Assembly: GCF_012932375.1 (NCBI RefSeq)
Contig: NZ_JAAIIG010000003.1
Coordinates: 248,001-312,000 of the forward strand
Length of the DNA: 64,000 bases
Source of the DNA: Bifidobacterium olomucense
GTDB lineage: Bacteria > Actinomycetota > Actinomycetes > Actinomycetales > Bifidobacteriaceae
Direction: 5' to 3'
In this document: positions 1 through 8,725 of the stretch, one piece after another
How positions within the stretch are numbered: the stretch's first letter is position 1
How the letters are laid out: every line of letters begins with the position of its first letter
Notes under the pieces: generated by a model
What the model was told of the DNA's origin: nothing
Seen by the model: only the letters and a program-made list of their open reading frames with translations
Databases searched by the model: none
Position numbers and translations under genes: made by a program

Positions 1-508
1 AGAACGAGGTCAGCACCTCGGTCATGTCACGCACCAGATCATCATCCGATTCCGTGTCGTCCACGACGATGAGACGACGACCCTGCGCCTTCAACGCGGA
101 CTCGACCAGTCCCGCATTCATGCGAGCCAGACGGTCACGATGCTCCACGATGATCGTGCCCACGTTCGGGTCGGCAAGAATCCGGTTGAGATTGCGCCGC
201 CTGTCGTTCATGCCCGAACCGGTCTCCATGACCACTTGGATGTCCGATGCGCCGAGACTGATGGCGAACGCCTTCAACCGGTCCGCCTGACGTTGCAAAT
301 CCGCTTTCTGATCGGCCGACGACACGCGCGCATAACACACGGTACGGGAACCCGCGACGAGCGTATCGGGCTTTTCGTATTTCGGGTCGTGGATGAGCCA
401 CACGCTTCCGGAACGTTCGAACGGCACGGGCATACGATTCTCACGACACCACTTCCACACCGTCTGCTCGTTCAACCCCTCACGAACAGCCCACTCCTTA
501 ACACGCAT
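1..508 (-). CDS. tnpA: IS607-family serine recombinase (TnpA), C-terminus beyond the window
   Basis: Catalyses serine-nucleophile transposition of IS607-type elements. Reading leftwards from an ATG at 508, the protein begins MRVKEWAVREGLNEQTVWKW, a MerR-like helix-turn-helix that ends in VWLI. It then enters the resolvase fold with YARVSSADQK (the Ser after YARV is the expected nucleophile), QADRLKAFA, METGSGMNDRR and IIVEHRDRLAR, all typical of this family. The frame is open to the window edge, giving 169 codons; complete family members have roughly 190-220 residues, so only the extreme C-terminus is missing. The partner tnpB gene would lie just outside. Length and motifs are intact, so it need not be dead. 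The start is supported by its position at the head of the HTH. Confidence 0.88.
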   Translation of the reverse strand, partial: MRVKEWAVREGLNEQTVWKWCRENRMPVPFERSGSVWLIHDPKYEKPDTLVAGSRTVCYARVSSADQKADLQRQADRLKAFAISLGASDIQVVMETGSGMNDRRRNLNRILADPNVGTIIVEHRDRLARMNAGLVESALKAQGRRLIVVDDTESDDDLVRDMTEVLTSF

Positions 509-588
509 GAATAAGCCATAACACAGTCAACCAAAGAAAAACAAGTCAAAAACACAACAGTTCACAACCCCGACATAGGAGACATAAG

Positions 589-630
589 GAAAACGCCACC
601 CGGCTTTCCATAAGCCGCGTGGCGTTTTCC
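589..630 (-). terminator. Rho-independent terminator of rpsB-tsf
   Basis: A GGAAAACGCCAC arm (589-600 region) pairs with GTGGCGTTTTCC (619-630), and an inner CGGCTT/AAGCCG pair closes the loop. On the minus strand it is followed by a T-rich tail, 65 nt past the tsf stop. The flanking A and T runs could make it work in both directions. Confidence 0.8.
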
Positions 631-694
631 TTCAACAAGAGTATGTCTGACGTTACGCCGGACACATTTCAGCGATTAGCGTGACCCGTCGGGT

Positions 695-1546
695 TCACTC
701 CTCTTCGCCCTTGCCGACCTCGATGCGCACGAAAGCGGTGGCGGTGCCGCCGACTTCCTTGAACAGATCGCCAACAGTCTTGGAAGGATCCTTGACGAAC
801 GGCTGCTCAAGAAGCACGACTTCCTTGTAGAAGGCGTTGAGGCGACCTTCGACGATCTTGGGAACGATCTTCTCCGGCTTGCCCTCGGCCAGAGATTTCT
901 CGGTGGCCACACGACGCTCGGATTCGACCACATCAGCCGGAACGTCTTCGCGAGTCAGCCACTTCGCGCCCATAGCGGAAATCTGCAGGGCGGCTTCGTG
1001 AGCCACAGCAGCACCGGCCTTGTCGGTGGCGATCATGGCCACGATGCTCGGCGGCATCTCAGCGGACTTCTTGTGAGCGTAGATTTCGACATGATCACCG
1101 GAAATCTTGGCGTACTGGCCAACCTTGACGTGCTCGCCGAACAGGGCGGCGGCCTCTTCGATAGCCACCTTGACGGTGGAATCGCCAGCCTTGGCTTCGA
1201 GCAGAGCCTCAGCGTTTTCGGCATCGGCCTCAACGGCGTAGCCGAGAATCTCCTCGCTGAACTCAACGAACTTCGGGGTCTTGGCCACGAAGTCGGTCTC
1301 GGAATTCAGCTCGACGGCGTAACCGGTCTCGCCGGCGGCGGACTCGACGACCTTGGAGGCGATGGTGCCTTCCTGAGCCTTGCGGCCCTCACGCTTGCCG
1401 GCTGCGGCGATGCCCTTGGCGCGGATGATTTCCTTGGCGCGAGCGACGTCGCCCTCGGCCTCGGTGAGAGCCTTCTTGACGTCCATCATGCCGGCGCCGG
1501 TGTCTTCACGAACCTGCTTGATCAGTGCGGCGGTAATTGCTGCCAT
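695..1546 (-). CDS. tsf: Translation elongation factor Ts
   Basis: Nucleotide-exchange factor that recycles EF-Tu from its GDP form in the cytoplasm. The 283-residue protein starts MAAITAALIKQVREDTGAGM, with the N-terminal UBA-like module and the signature VREDTGAGMMDVKKAL. It carries the core-domain motif ELNSETDFVAKT around residues 78-90 and a second core subdomain ending in TATAFVRIEVGKGEEE. The length matches actinobacterial EF-Ts. AAGGAG lies 7 nt before the ATG. It is the second gene after rpsB, 88 nt downstream, the usual bacterial pairing, with a hairpin between the two genes that may set the relative output. Confidence 0.98.
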   Translation of the reverse strand: MAAITAALIKQVREDTGAGMMDVKKALTEAEGDVARAKEIIRAKGIAAAGKREGRKAQEGTIASKVVESAAGETGYAVELNSETDFVAKTPKFVEFSEEILGYAVEADAENAEALLEAKAGDSTVKVAIEEAAALFGEHVKVGQYAKISGDHVEIYAHKKSAEMPPSIVAMIATDKAGAAVAHEAALQISAMGAKWLTREDVPADVVESERRVATEKSLAEGKPEKIVPKIVEGRLNAFYKEVVLLEQPFVKDPSKTVGDLFKEVGGTATAFVRIEVGKGEEE

Positions 1547-1588
1547 TGATTGTTCTCCTTATAAGAAGATGTTGCTTACCCGTAGACG

Positions 1589-1628
1589 ACGATGGGAAGC
1601 GCTGTGGTATTCAGACACTTCCCATCGT
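1589..1628 (-). promoter_or_regulatory. 11-bp perfect hairpin between rpsB and tsf
   Basis: ACGATGGGAAG at 1589-1599 is the exact reverse complement of CTTCCCATCGT at 1618-1628, with an 18-nt loop. No clear T tract follows on the minus strand, so an attenuator or an mRNA processing/stability element is more likely than a full terminator. Confidence 0.6.
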
Positions 1629-1634
1629 AGAGCA

Positions 1635-2456
1635 TCACTCGGCCTTTTCGCCCTCGGCGTTCTGGGCCTCAGCTTCAGCAGCGGGAGCCTCGTTGGTCAG
1701 GAGTTCCTTCTCCCAAGCTGCCATCGGCTGCTCGGCGGTTTCGCCAGCGGCCTTGGCACCCTGGCCAGCGCGCTCCAGCAGGCCTTCGGCGACGGCGTCG
1801 GCCATCAGGCTGGTGAGCAGCTCGATGCCGCGAATGGCGTCATCGTTGGCCGGGATCGGGTACTCGACGGAATCCGGGTCGGCGTTGGTGTCGACGATGG
1901 CGACAACCGGGATGCCCAGCTTGTGAGCTTCCTCGACGGCCAGGGACTCCTTGGTGATGTCGACCACGAACATCGCGGACGGGGTGCGGTTCATGTTACG
2001 AATGCCGCCCAGCTGCTTGTTGAGCTTGTCCTTCTCGCGCTCGAGCAGGAGGAGCTCCTTCTTGGTCAGGCCGGAGCCGTGCACGTCGGTGAAGTCCATT
2101 TCCTCAAGTTCCTTGAGGCGGTTCACGCGCTTGGAAACGGTCTGGAAGTTGGTCAGCATACCGCCGAGCCAGCGCTCGGAGACGTACGGCATGTTCACGC
2201 GGGTGGCCTGGTTGGCGATGGCTTCCTGAGCCTGCTTCTTGGTGCCGACGAAGAGCACGGTGCCGTTGTGGGCCACGGTGGTCTTGATGAAGTCGTACGC
2301 CTTGTCGATCATGTCGAGCGACTTGAACAGGTTGATGATATGGATGCCGTTGCGCTGGGTGAGGATGAACTGCTTCATCTTCGGGTTCCAGCGGCGGGTC
2401 TGATGGCCGAAGTGCAGGCCAGCCTTCAGCATGTCGCTCATAACGATCTGAGCCAT
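1635..2456 (-). CDS. rpsB: 30S ribosomal protein S2
   Basis: Small-subunit protein S2. From the ATG at 2456 the 273-residue product begins [20 protein letters not shown], with the S2 motif [17 protein letters not shown]. It continues with [27 protein letters not shown] and the late block [26 protein letters not shown], then an acidic Ala/Glu-rich tail (residues about 240-273) common in actinobacteria. A reading frame continues upstream, but the start at 2456 aligns with the family start and has AAAGG 11 nt before it. It heads the rpsB-tsf operon. The 260-nt leader up to def holds no gene and probably contains the promoter. Confidence 0.98.
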   Translation of the reverse strand: MAQIVMSDMLKAGLHFGHQTRRWNPKMKQFILTQRNGIHIINLFKSLDMIDKAYDFIKTTVAHNGTVLFVGTKKQAQEAIANQATRVNMPYVSERWLGGMLTNFQTVSKRVNRLKELEEMDFTDVHGSGLTKKELLLLEREKDKLNKQLGGIRNMNRTPSAMFVVDITKESLAVEEAHKLGIPVVAIVDTNADPDSVEYPIPANDDAIRGIELLTSLMADAVAEGLLERAGQGAKAAGETAEQPMAAWEKELLTNEAPAAEAEAQNAEGEKAE

Positions 2457-2716
2457 GGTATTACTACCTTTCATTGTCGGTTCTTGCCTGGTCATGCGCA
2501 CCTGCGTGCAGTCCTTGCCCCGCTGAAGGCGGAATCCGGACCGACCGACACAGGCCGTCGCGAGCATAACGCGTATTTGTTGTGCGCCGGTAGACGATAT
2601 TGGTTGGCTCCAAACGCCAGCGACTGCGTTCGTTGCCGGGGTGGCACACGAATGTTGAGCCTAGCACAACCCCACGAATAAAGACATGTCTGCGGCAGGG
2701 CCTGCGGTAATGTCGT

Positions 2717-3196
2717 TCAGCGGTTGCGCATCTGCTTCAAAGCGGCGCGACGCTCCTCTTTTTCAAGGCGGTCAAGATAGACATGGCCGTCGAGGTGATC
2801 GCACTCATGCTGAAGCATACGTCCCATCAGACCGGTTCCTTCAAGCACCACTTCATTGCCATCCAAATCGATGCCACGTACACGGGCGTAGTCGGCACGA
2901 CGGGTCTTGTACCACAGGCCAGGAACCGATAGGCATCCTTCATCGCCGTACTGTTCGCCGCGTGTCTCCTCCAGCACCGGGTTGAGCACATAGCCGATTT
3001 TGCCTTCAATGTTGTAGGAGAACGCTCTCAAGCTCACACCAATCTGATTGGCGGACAGGCCAGCACGTCCCGGGTCGTCTACAGTCTCCAGCAGGTCGTC
3101 AACCAATCGGCGCACGGCAGGGGTGATTTCACGGATTTCGTCACAAGGGGTGCGCAGGACGGGGTCGGGAACGACCCTGATCTCACGGATTGCCAC
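2717..3196 (-). CDS. def: Peptide deformylase
   Basis: Metalloenzyme that removes the N-formyl group from nascent proteins. All three active-site boxes are present: GLSANQ (residues 46-51, a variant of GxGLAAxQ with Ser in place of the first Ala), EGCLS (86-90, metal-ligand Cys) and HECDH (130-134, the HExxH metal site). I choose the GTG at 3196: GAGGAG sits 8 nt upstream and the preceding gene stops only 4 nt before, so translation is probably coupled. The product is 159 residues, within the family range. The frame is open further upstream only because it runs antisense to the ligase tail. Confidence 0.95.
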   Translation of the reverse strand: MAIREIRVVPDPVLRTPCDEIREITPAVRRLVDDLLETVDDPGRAGLSANQIGVSLRAFSYNIEGKIGYVLNPVLEETRGEQYGDEGCLSVPGLWYKTRRADYARVRGIDLDGNEVVLEGTGLMGRMLQHECDHLDGHVYLDRLEKEERRAALKQMRNR

Positions 3197-3200
3197 GGAT

Positions 3201-5258
3201 TTACTCCTCGTTCTTTTCGCTGTCCTCTGCCGCGGCATGCGCTCCGGTCTCATCCGGCAATACCGGTTGACCATCCTCATCATCCTCGGCCTTGGACTTC
3301 TTGATTTTCTCCGATACGCTAGCAATCGAATCCGACACGCTTGTCTTGACTTGCTCAGAGGCCTGCTTGACCTGTTCGGAGGCTTTTTTGACGGTCTCGG
3401 ACGTGCTATCGATAATCTTTGCAGTTGCCGGCAACGGCTTGTTGGAAGGCTTCGGCGCGTAAAGCTCATCCTCGATGATATCGGCATATCGCTGCAGCAC
3501 CTTCGGACGTACGACTTTCATGCTGGCGGTCAGCGTGCCACGATCCTGGCTGAATTCCTCGTCGAGCACGACAAATTTGCGCACAGATTCAGCACGGGAG
3601 ACATTGGCGTTGGCCTGATCAACGTACTGCTGGATAAACGCTCGCACGGCATCGTTGTCACGAGCCTGTTCCAACGTCATATCCACATCCAGACCCTGGC
3701 CGGCAAGCCACGAACGCAACATCTCCGGATCAAGCTCGATCAACGCCGAAACGAACGGCTTGCCGTCACCCACCACTACCGCATGAGCCACAATCGGACA
3801 GGTGTCGATGATATCCTCCATCGGCGCGGGACTGATGTTCTTGCCGCCGGCGGTGATGATGATGTCCTTCTTGCGACCGGTGATATAGGTGAAGCCGCGA
3901 TCCTCAATACGACCGATGTCCCCTGTTTTGATCCATCCATCCGCGGTCATCGCCTGAGCGGTCAGCTCGGGCTGCTTATAGTAGCCGAGGAACACGTTCG
4001 GACCGGTCAGCTCGATCTCGTCGTCTTCGCCCAATCGCACGCCCATACCGGGTCCGGGCTTGCCGACCGATCCGACCACGTTATCATCCTGCCAATTGAC
4101 CAACATCGGGGCGGCGGTTTCCGTCATGCCATAGCCTTGGATAAAGGTGATGTCGTCCATGCCATTAAAGAAATGAGCGAGATCGACATTCAGCGGTGCG
4201 CCACCGCATGCAAGCCACTTCAGATTCGGGCCGAGCGCGGAGCGGACCGATTTGCCGACAGTGTTCATGAAGAAGGAATGGCGCAGTCGTTCAGTCAGAG
4301 GATGCCCGGCACCGGACTGCTCATCTTTGCTCCAACGGACGAAATGCTTGGCGGCCTGTGCGAAGATACGGCCGCGGATACCCGCGCCGGCTTTCTGCGA
4401 AGCGGCGTTGTATACTTTCTCGAATACGCGAGGTACGCCAAGCAGATATGTAGGCTTGAAACTGCGGATATCAGCCAACAGATGCTTGGCGTTCGGAATG
4501 TATCCCACGACACCGCATCCACCGAGGGCCACATACTGGATGTATCGGGCGAAGCAGTGCGCCAAAGGCAGGAATAGCAGCAGACGGTTGTCCTCATAAA
4601 GCATGTCACGAAGAATCTCATAACCGTTGAGCACGATATGGGTGTAATTACGATTCGAGAGCATGGCCCCCTTGGGCTTGCCCGTGGAGCCGGAAGTGTA
4701 CACCACAGTGAGCAGATCATCCGCCTTGACTCGGGAAATGGCCAAATCCAGTGTTTCATCGGATACGCCATGACCGAAATCAGCAACCGCGTCCAGCCCA
4801 TCGGCTTTGAAGTTAAATACATACTTCAACCCCGGGTGGTTGCTTCGAATCTGTTCCAAGGTCTGCGCCCGCTGGAAATCACCGGCGAACGCGATGACGG
4901 GGTCAACCTCTTCGACGATGCCGGTCGTCTGCTTCGCGGAGTCGGTTTCATAAACGGGCACCACTACTGCACCGATGGCGGCACATGCAAAATCAACCAC
5001 TCCCCACTCATAGCAGGTAGGCGAATAGATGAGGACCATGGTTCCGGCTTTGACGCCCAATCCCAGCAAACCCTTGGCCACCGTACGCACACGAGCGAGC
5101 ATCTCGGTTGCGGTGGCACCATGCCACTGATGAGTGTCGTCATCCTGCCATTCGGCGATGACGTCATCCGGCGTACGGGCGGCTCTGCGGACCAGCAAGG
5201 AGAAAACGGTGTCTTCGTCCGTGGTCACGTATCTGGGTTCTTCGACATGTTCACGCAT
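3201..5258 (-). CDS. Long-chain fatty acid-CoA ligase (AMP-forming)
   Basis: Activates fatty acids to acyl-CoA through an acyl-adenylate. The AMP-binding core is clear: the P-loop-like motif [13 protein letters not shown] near residue 190, then [10 protein letters not shown], the hinge region [10 protein letters not shown] and [19 protein letters not shown]. About 70 residues follow the catalytic core, a Lys/Glu/Ser-rich helical repeat ([19 protein letters not shown]) and an acidic end; this extension is not needed for catalysis and may be a coiled coil. The start could be GTG 5267 or ATG 5258; I prefer ATG with GGAGA just upstream. It overlaps no gene and is followed within 4 nt by def. FadD15-like actinobacterial ligases are the closest type I recognise. 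Confidence 0.93.
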   Translation of the reverse strand: MREHVEEPRYVTTDEDTVFSLLVRRAARTPDDVIAEWQDDDTHQWHGATATEMLARVRTVAKGLLGLGVKAGTMVLIYSPTCYEWGVVDFACAAIGAVVVPVYETDSAKQTTGIVEEVDPVIAFAGDFQRAQTLEQIRSNHPGLKYVFNFKADGLDAVADFGHGVSDETLDLAISRVKADDLLTVVYTSGSTGKPKGAMLSNRNYTHIVLNGYEILRDMLYEDNRLLLFLPLAHCFARYIQYVALGGCGVVGYIPNAKHLLADIRSFKPTYLLGVPRVFEKVYNAASQKAGAGIRGRIFAQAAKHFVRWSKDEQSGAGHPLTERLRHSFFMNTVGKSVRSALGPNLKWLACGGAPLNVDLAHFFNGMDDITFIQGYGMTETAAPMLVNWQDDNVVGSVGKPGPGMGVRLGEDDEIELTGPNVFLGYYKQPELTAQAMTADGWIKTGDIGRIEDRGFTYITGRKKDIIITAGGKNISPAPMEDIIDTCPIVAHAVVVGDGKPFVSALIELDPEMLRSWLAGQGLDVDMTLEQARDNDAVRAFIQQYVDQANANVSRAESVRKFVVLDEEFSQDRGTLTASMKVVRPKVLQRYADIIEDELYAPKPSNKPLPATAKIIDSTSETVKKASEQVKQASEQVKTSVSDSIASVSEKIKKSKAEDDEDGQPVLPDETGAHAAAEDSEKNEE

Positions 5259-5310
5259 GGTCTCCACTATAGGCGGACCGGTCTATGACGGCACGACGGC
5301 TTGCCGTCAA

Positions 5311-5802
5311 TCAACCCAGATCCGCGTACACACACATCCATCGCGATCCGATAAAGCGCAGCTTGAGATTCACGCGGATGTCTTCTTTGCCGATCATGAC
5401 GAACACCGCCATTTCCAGAGTGTCCTTGCTGATGTTCGTGCCATCGATAAAAGTGGGCACCACCGGCAAATAGCAAAGCTTCGCTTTGAGTTCCGGATGC
5501 GTGAGCATATGGGCGTCCAGCAGATACTGCATGGTCTGCAGCCGGTCAAGGCACGGCTTGGTCATCGCTCGATTCAGATGGCTCAGCCCCAGTTTGCCTC
5601 GGATGACGTCAGTTGCCGTACATGCCAGTCGACACGAAGCCATCGCCATCGTGTGGCATTCCTGAGCATTCAACCCGCCGATGAAAGTGGAATGGAAATG
5701 ATACCGGATTGGACGATCCGACGATTCCAACACAATATAGCCGTCATAACCTGGCAACGGCGTACGCGAATTCGTGTTATGAAAATAGTCATCGTAATCC
5801 AT
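5311..5802 (-). CDS. Rv3235-like conserved actinobacterial protein
   Basis: A 163-residue soluble protein of unknown function. It has no signal peptide or membrane segment. A central helical stretch (MAMASCRLACTATDVIRGKL) is followed by a beta-rich C-terminus ending FIGSRWMCVYADLG. This pattern resembles the Rv3235 family, small NTF2-like proteins that in mycobacteria lie near secA; that assignment is from memory of the family and is tentative. The ATG at 5802 has AGAGG upstream. A TTG at 5826 is an alternative start. It sits upstream of the acyl-CoA ligase, 52 nt away, and may share its transcript. Confidence 0.7.
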   Translation of the reverse strand: MDYDDYFHNTNSRTPLPGYDGYIVLESSDRPIRYHFHSTFIGGLNAQECHTMAMASCRLACTATDVIRGKLGLSHLNRAMTKPCLDRLQTMQYLLDAHMLTHPELKAKLCYLPVVPTFIDGTNISKDTLEMAVFVMIGKEDIRVNLKLRFIGSRWMCVYADLG

Positions 5803-5900
5803 GACGACCTCTGAATTCCCCCTCAAGCCTCACCTACGTTGGTAAGTGCTGAGAACTACATCACCACGAATAACGGTCCAAGTCAAATTACGCGAGCGTT

Positions 5901-5962
5901 CCTTTCCCTGAAGGCACCTCAACAGGGAAAGGCTCCAGCATATGAACACATACGCTGGAGCC
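5901..5962. terminator. Double hairpin downstream of guaB3
   Basis: Two adjacent perfect stems: CCTTTCCCTG (5901-5910) with CAGGGAAAGG (5923-5932), and GGCTCCAGC (5931-5939) with GCTGGAGCC (5954-5962). They share two bases, so they are partly exclusive. They lie between guaB3 and the Rv3235-like gene, both on the minus strand. The T tract is weak. Confidence 0.55.
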
Positions 5963-6045
5963 CTCAACAGTTTCAGGTTTTGACGAATCGCCACGTTCAA
6001 CGGAACCAGCGAAACGCCCTGCCTGCTACTTGAACAATCCTGCGG

Positions 6046-7170
6046 CTACTGCGCCATATGAGGAGTAACCACCATACCGCAACGCTGGAAATTCTTCACA
6101 TCCACGTATCCGGTGGAGGCCATGGCACGCTTCAAGGCACCGATGAAATTCGTTTTGCCATCGGCCTGATGACTCGGCCCGAACAGGATCTGCTCCAAGG
6201 AGCCGACCGTGCCGACCGTGGTGCGGTACCCACGCGGCAATGTTTGATGACGAGCCTCGGCACCCCAATGGGTGCCCTTTCCGGGCGCCTCGGTGGCTCG
6301 TGCGAGCGGGGCGCCAAGCATCACCGCATCAGCGCCAAGAGCCAACGCCTTGACGAAGCTGCCGGAATCTCCCATACCGCCATCGGCGATAACCTGCACA
6401 TAACGACCACCGGACTCATCCATGTAATCACGGCGAGCTTCCGCCACATCCGCGATGGCGGTAGCCATAGGCGCATGGACACCGAGAGTCTGTCGCGTAG
6501 CAGATACGGCACCACCGCCAAAGCCTACCAGTACGCCGGCGGCACCGGTGCGCATCAGATGAAGCGCCGCAGTGTAGTTGGCGGCACCGCCCACAATCAC
6601 CGGCACATCAAGGTCGTAGATGAACTTCTTCAGATTCAATGGCTCCTGACCGGAGGAAACATGCTCCGCGGAAACCACAGTGCCGCGAATCACGAACAGA
6701 TCAACACCGGCATCAACCACGGTAGAGTAGAACTGTTGCGTGCGTTGCGGAGACAGCGATCCTGCCACGGTTACGCCAGCTGCACGAATCTCGTGCAGAC
6801 GCTGCGTAATAAGCTCCGGCTTGATGGGCTCAGCGTAGATCTTCTGAATGCGCTCGGTGGCCTGTTCGGCAGGCAAACCGGCGATTTCGTCAAGCAACGA
6901 CGTCGGATCGTCGTAGCGAGTCCATAAACCCTCAAGGTCCAGAACGCCAAGCGCGCCCATCTTACCCATGGCTATGGCGGTGGCCGGACTAGTCACTGAA
7001 TCCATCGGAGCACCGATCACCGGCACATCGAACTCATAGGCATCGATCTGCCAAGACGTGGAGACGTCTTCGGGATCGCGGGTACGACGAGATGGGACGA
7101 TGGCGACATCGTCAAGTGAATAGCCGAGACGGCCCTTTTTGCCCAAACCGATTTCAATTTCCTGAGACAT
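6046..7170 (-). CDS. guaB3: GuaB3-type IMP dehydrogenase-related protein
   Basis: TIM-barrel protein of the IMPDH/GMP reductase superfamily. From the ATG at 7170 (MSQEIEIGLG) it is 374 residues, the standard length for the actinobacterial GuaB3 branch, which lacks the two CBS domains of true GuaB. The barrel shows VPVIGAPMDSVTSP near the N-terminus, VPVIVGGAANYTAALHLMRTGAAGVLVGFGGG in the phosphate-binding part and ADGGMGDSGSFVKALALGADAVMLG. In the catalytic loop the residues after GFGGG read AVSATR, so the nucleophilic Cys of IMPDH is not where it should be. An upstream in-frame start at 7242 is less likely. Confidence 0.9.
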   Translation of the reverse strand: MSQEIEIGLGKKGRLGYSLDDVAIVPSRRTRDPEDVSTSWQIDAYEFDVPVIGAPMDSVTSPATAIAMGKMGALGVLDLEGLWTRYDDPTSLLDEIAGLPAEQATERIQKIYAEPIKPELITQRLHEIRAAGVTVAGSLSPQRTQQFYSTVVDAGVDLFVIRGTVVSAEHVSSGQEPLNLKKFIYDLDVPVIVGGAANYTAALHLMRTGAAGVLVGFGGGAVSATRQTLGVHAPMATAIADVAEARRDYMDESGGRYVQVIADGGMGDSGSFVKALALGADAVMLGAPLARATEAPGKGTHWGAEARHQTLPRGYRTTVGTVGSLEQILFGPSHQADGKTNFIGALKRAMASTGYVDVKNFQRCGMVVTPHMAQ

Positions 7171-7297
7171 GGACTCAAGCCTATTGCCGGGGACGGACGC
7201 GAAGCCCTCAAGTGTCCACATACTCGTATCCATCGGCCCCACGTTACAAACATGCGATATGACTAGAACATCTTCACACCAGCTCTAGGGAGGAAAC

Positions 7298-8518
7298 ATG
7301 GCCAAAATCAAGGTCGAAGGCACCGTTGTCGAACTCGACGGCGACGAGATGACCCGCGTTATCTGGAAAGATATCAAGGATCGTCTGATTCTGCCGTATC
7401 TCGACGTGAATCTCGATTACTACGATCTGGGCATCCAGCACCGTGACGAGACCGATGATCAGGTGACCATCGACGCCGCCCACGCCATTCAGAAGCATCA
7501 TGTGGGCGTCAAATGCGCCACGATCACTCCTGACGAAGCCCGAGTCAAAGAGTTCGGGCTGAAGAAGATGTGGAAATCCCCGAACGGCACCATCCGCAAC
7601 ATTCTGGGTGGCACCATCTTCCGTGAACCCATCGTGATGAGCAACGTGCCGCGTTTGGTGCCCGGCTGGACCAAGCCGATCGTGGTGGCGCGCCACGCTT
7701 TCGGCGATCAGTACAAGGCTACTGACTTCAAGGTGCCGGGAGCCGGACAATTGACCGTTACCTTCACCCCGGATGACGGATCTGAGCCGATTCAGCATGT
7801 GGTCTACAATTACGGCCCGGATGGCGGCGTGGCTCAGGTGCAGTACAATGTGAACGATTCGATCCGCGGCTTCGCACGCGCATGCTTCAACTACGGTCTC
7901 ATGCGCCACTACCCGGTGTATCTGTCCACCAAGAACACCATTCTCAAGGCCTATGACGGCCAGTTCAAGGACATCTTCGCTGAAATCTTCGAAACCGAAT
8001 ACAAGGACAAGTTCGAGGCCGCCGGGCTCACCTATGAGCACCGTCTTATCGACGACATGGTGGCCAGTTCATTGAAGTGGCATGGCGGCTACATCTGGGC
8101 TTGCAAGAACTACGACGGCGACGTGCAGTCCGACTCCGTGGCGCAGGGCTTCGGCTCGCTGGGCCTGATGACCTCCGTGCTCATGACCCCGGACGGCCAG
8201 ACCGTGGAGGCCGAAGCCGCACATGGCACCGTGACCCGCCATTATCGTCGTTGGCTCAAGGGTGAGAAGACATCCACCAACCCGATTGCCTCGATCTTCG
8301 CTTGGACCGGCGGCCTTAAGCATCGCGCTGATCTGGATGGCACTCCCGAAGTGCGGCATTTTGCCGAAACCTTGGAGAAGGTCATCGTGGATACCGTGGA
8401 AGGAGGCCAGATGACCAAGGATCTCGCCATGCTCATCGGCCCTGACGAACCATGGCTCGATACTGAAGGATTCATGAACGCATTGGATGAGAACCTGCAG
8501 AAGGCGTTGGCCGACTGA
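7298..8518 (+). CDS. icd: NADP-dependent isocitrate dehydrogenase
   Basis: Oxidative decarboxylation of isocitrate to 2-oxoglutarate with NADP. The 406-residue protein begins [20 protein letters not shown], the signature of the homodimeric eukaryote-like (type II) enzymes. It shows [39 protein letters not shown] (substrate Ser in SPNGT), DDMVA with the metal-binding Asp pair and [12 protein letters not shown] with the NADP-binding HGTVTRH. GGAGG lies 7 nt before the ATG. It is transcribed divergently from guaB3, with 127 nt between the starts. Bifidobacteria use it to make 2-oxoglutarate for glutamate despite an incomplete TCA cycle (general knowledge). Confidence 0.97.
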   Translation: MAKIKVEGTVVELDGDEMTRVIWKDIKDRLILPYLDVNLDYYDLGIQHRDETDDQVTIDAAHAIQKHHVGVKCATITPDEARVKEFGLKKMWKSPNGTIRNILGGTIFREPIVMSNVPRLVPGWTKPIVVARHAFGDQYKATDFKVPGAGQLTVTFTPDDGSEPIQHVVYNYGPDGGVAQVQYNVNDSIRGFARACFNYGLMRHYPVYLSTKNTILKAYDGQFKDIFAEIFETEYKDKFEAAGLTYEHRLIDDMVASSLKWHGGYIWACKNYDGDVQSDSVAQGFGSLGLMTSVLMTPDGQTVEAEAAHGTVTRHYRRWLKGEKTSTNPIASIFAWTGGLKHRADLDGTPEVRHFAETLEKVIVDTVEGGQMTKDLAMLIGPDEPWLDTEGFMNALDENLQKALAD

Positions 8519-8533
8519 CGCTGCGTCTTCCCG

Positions 8534-8581
8534 GCCGTCCTTTCCTCAGAGTCAGCGCGAAAACGCAGAGGAAAGGACGGC
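8534..8581 (+). terminator. Terminator of icd
   Basis: A 14-bp perfect stem pairs 8534-8547 (GCCGTCCTTTCCTC) with 8568-8581 across a 20-nt loop, and TCGTCTTGCTT follows. It begins 16 nt after the icd stop. Confidence 0.85.
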
Positions 8582-8725
8582 TCGTCTTGCTTCCCTGATT
8601 GTTCCCGGATATATGACGATTTACGCCATATGCCCGGGACTTTTCATATACCGGCGACTACTATCGTTGTTCAGCTTGTTGTTTCGACATCCGTTTTCAG
8701 GATTTCAAGGAGGTTCCGTCTGCCT

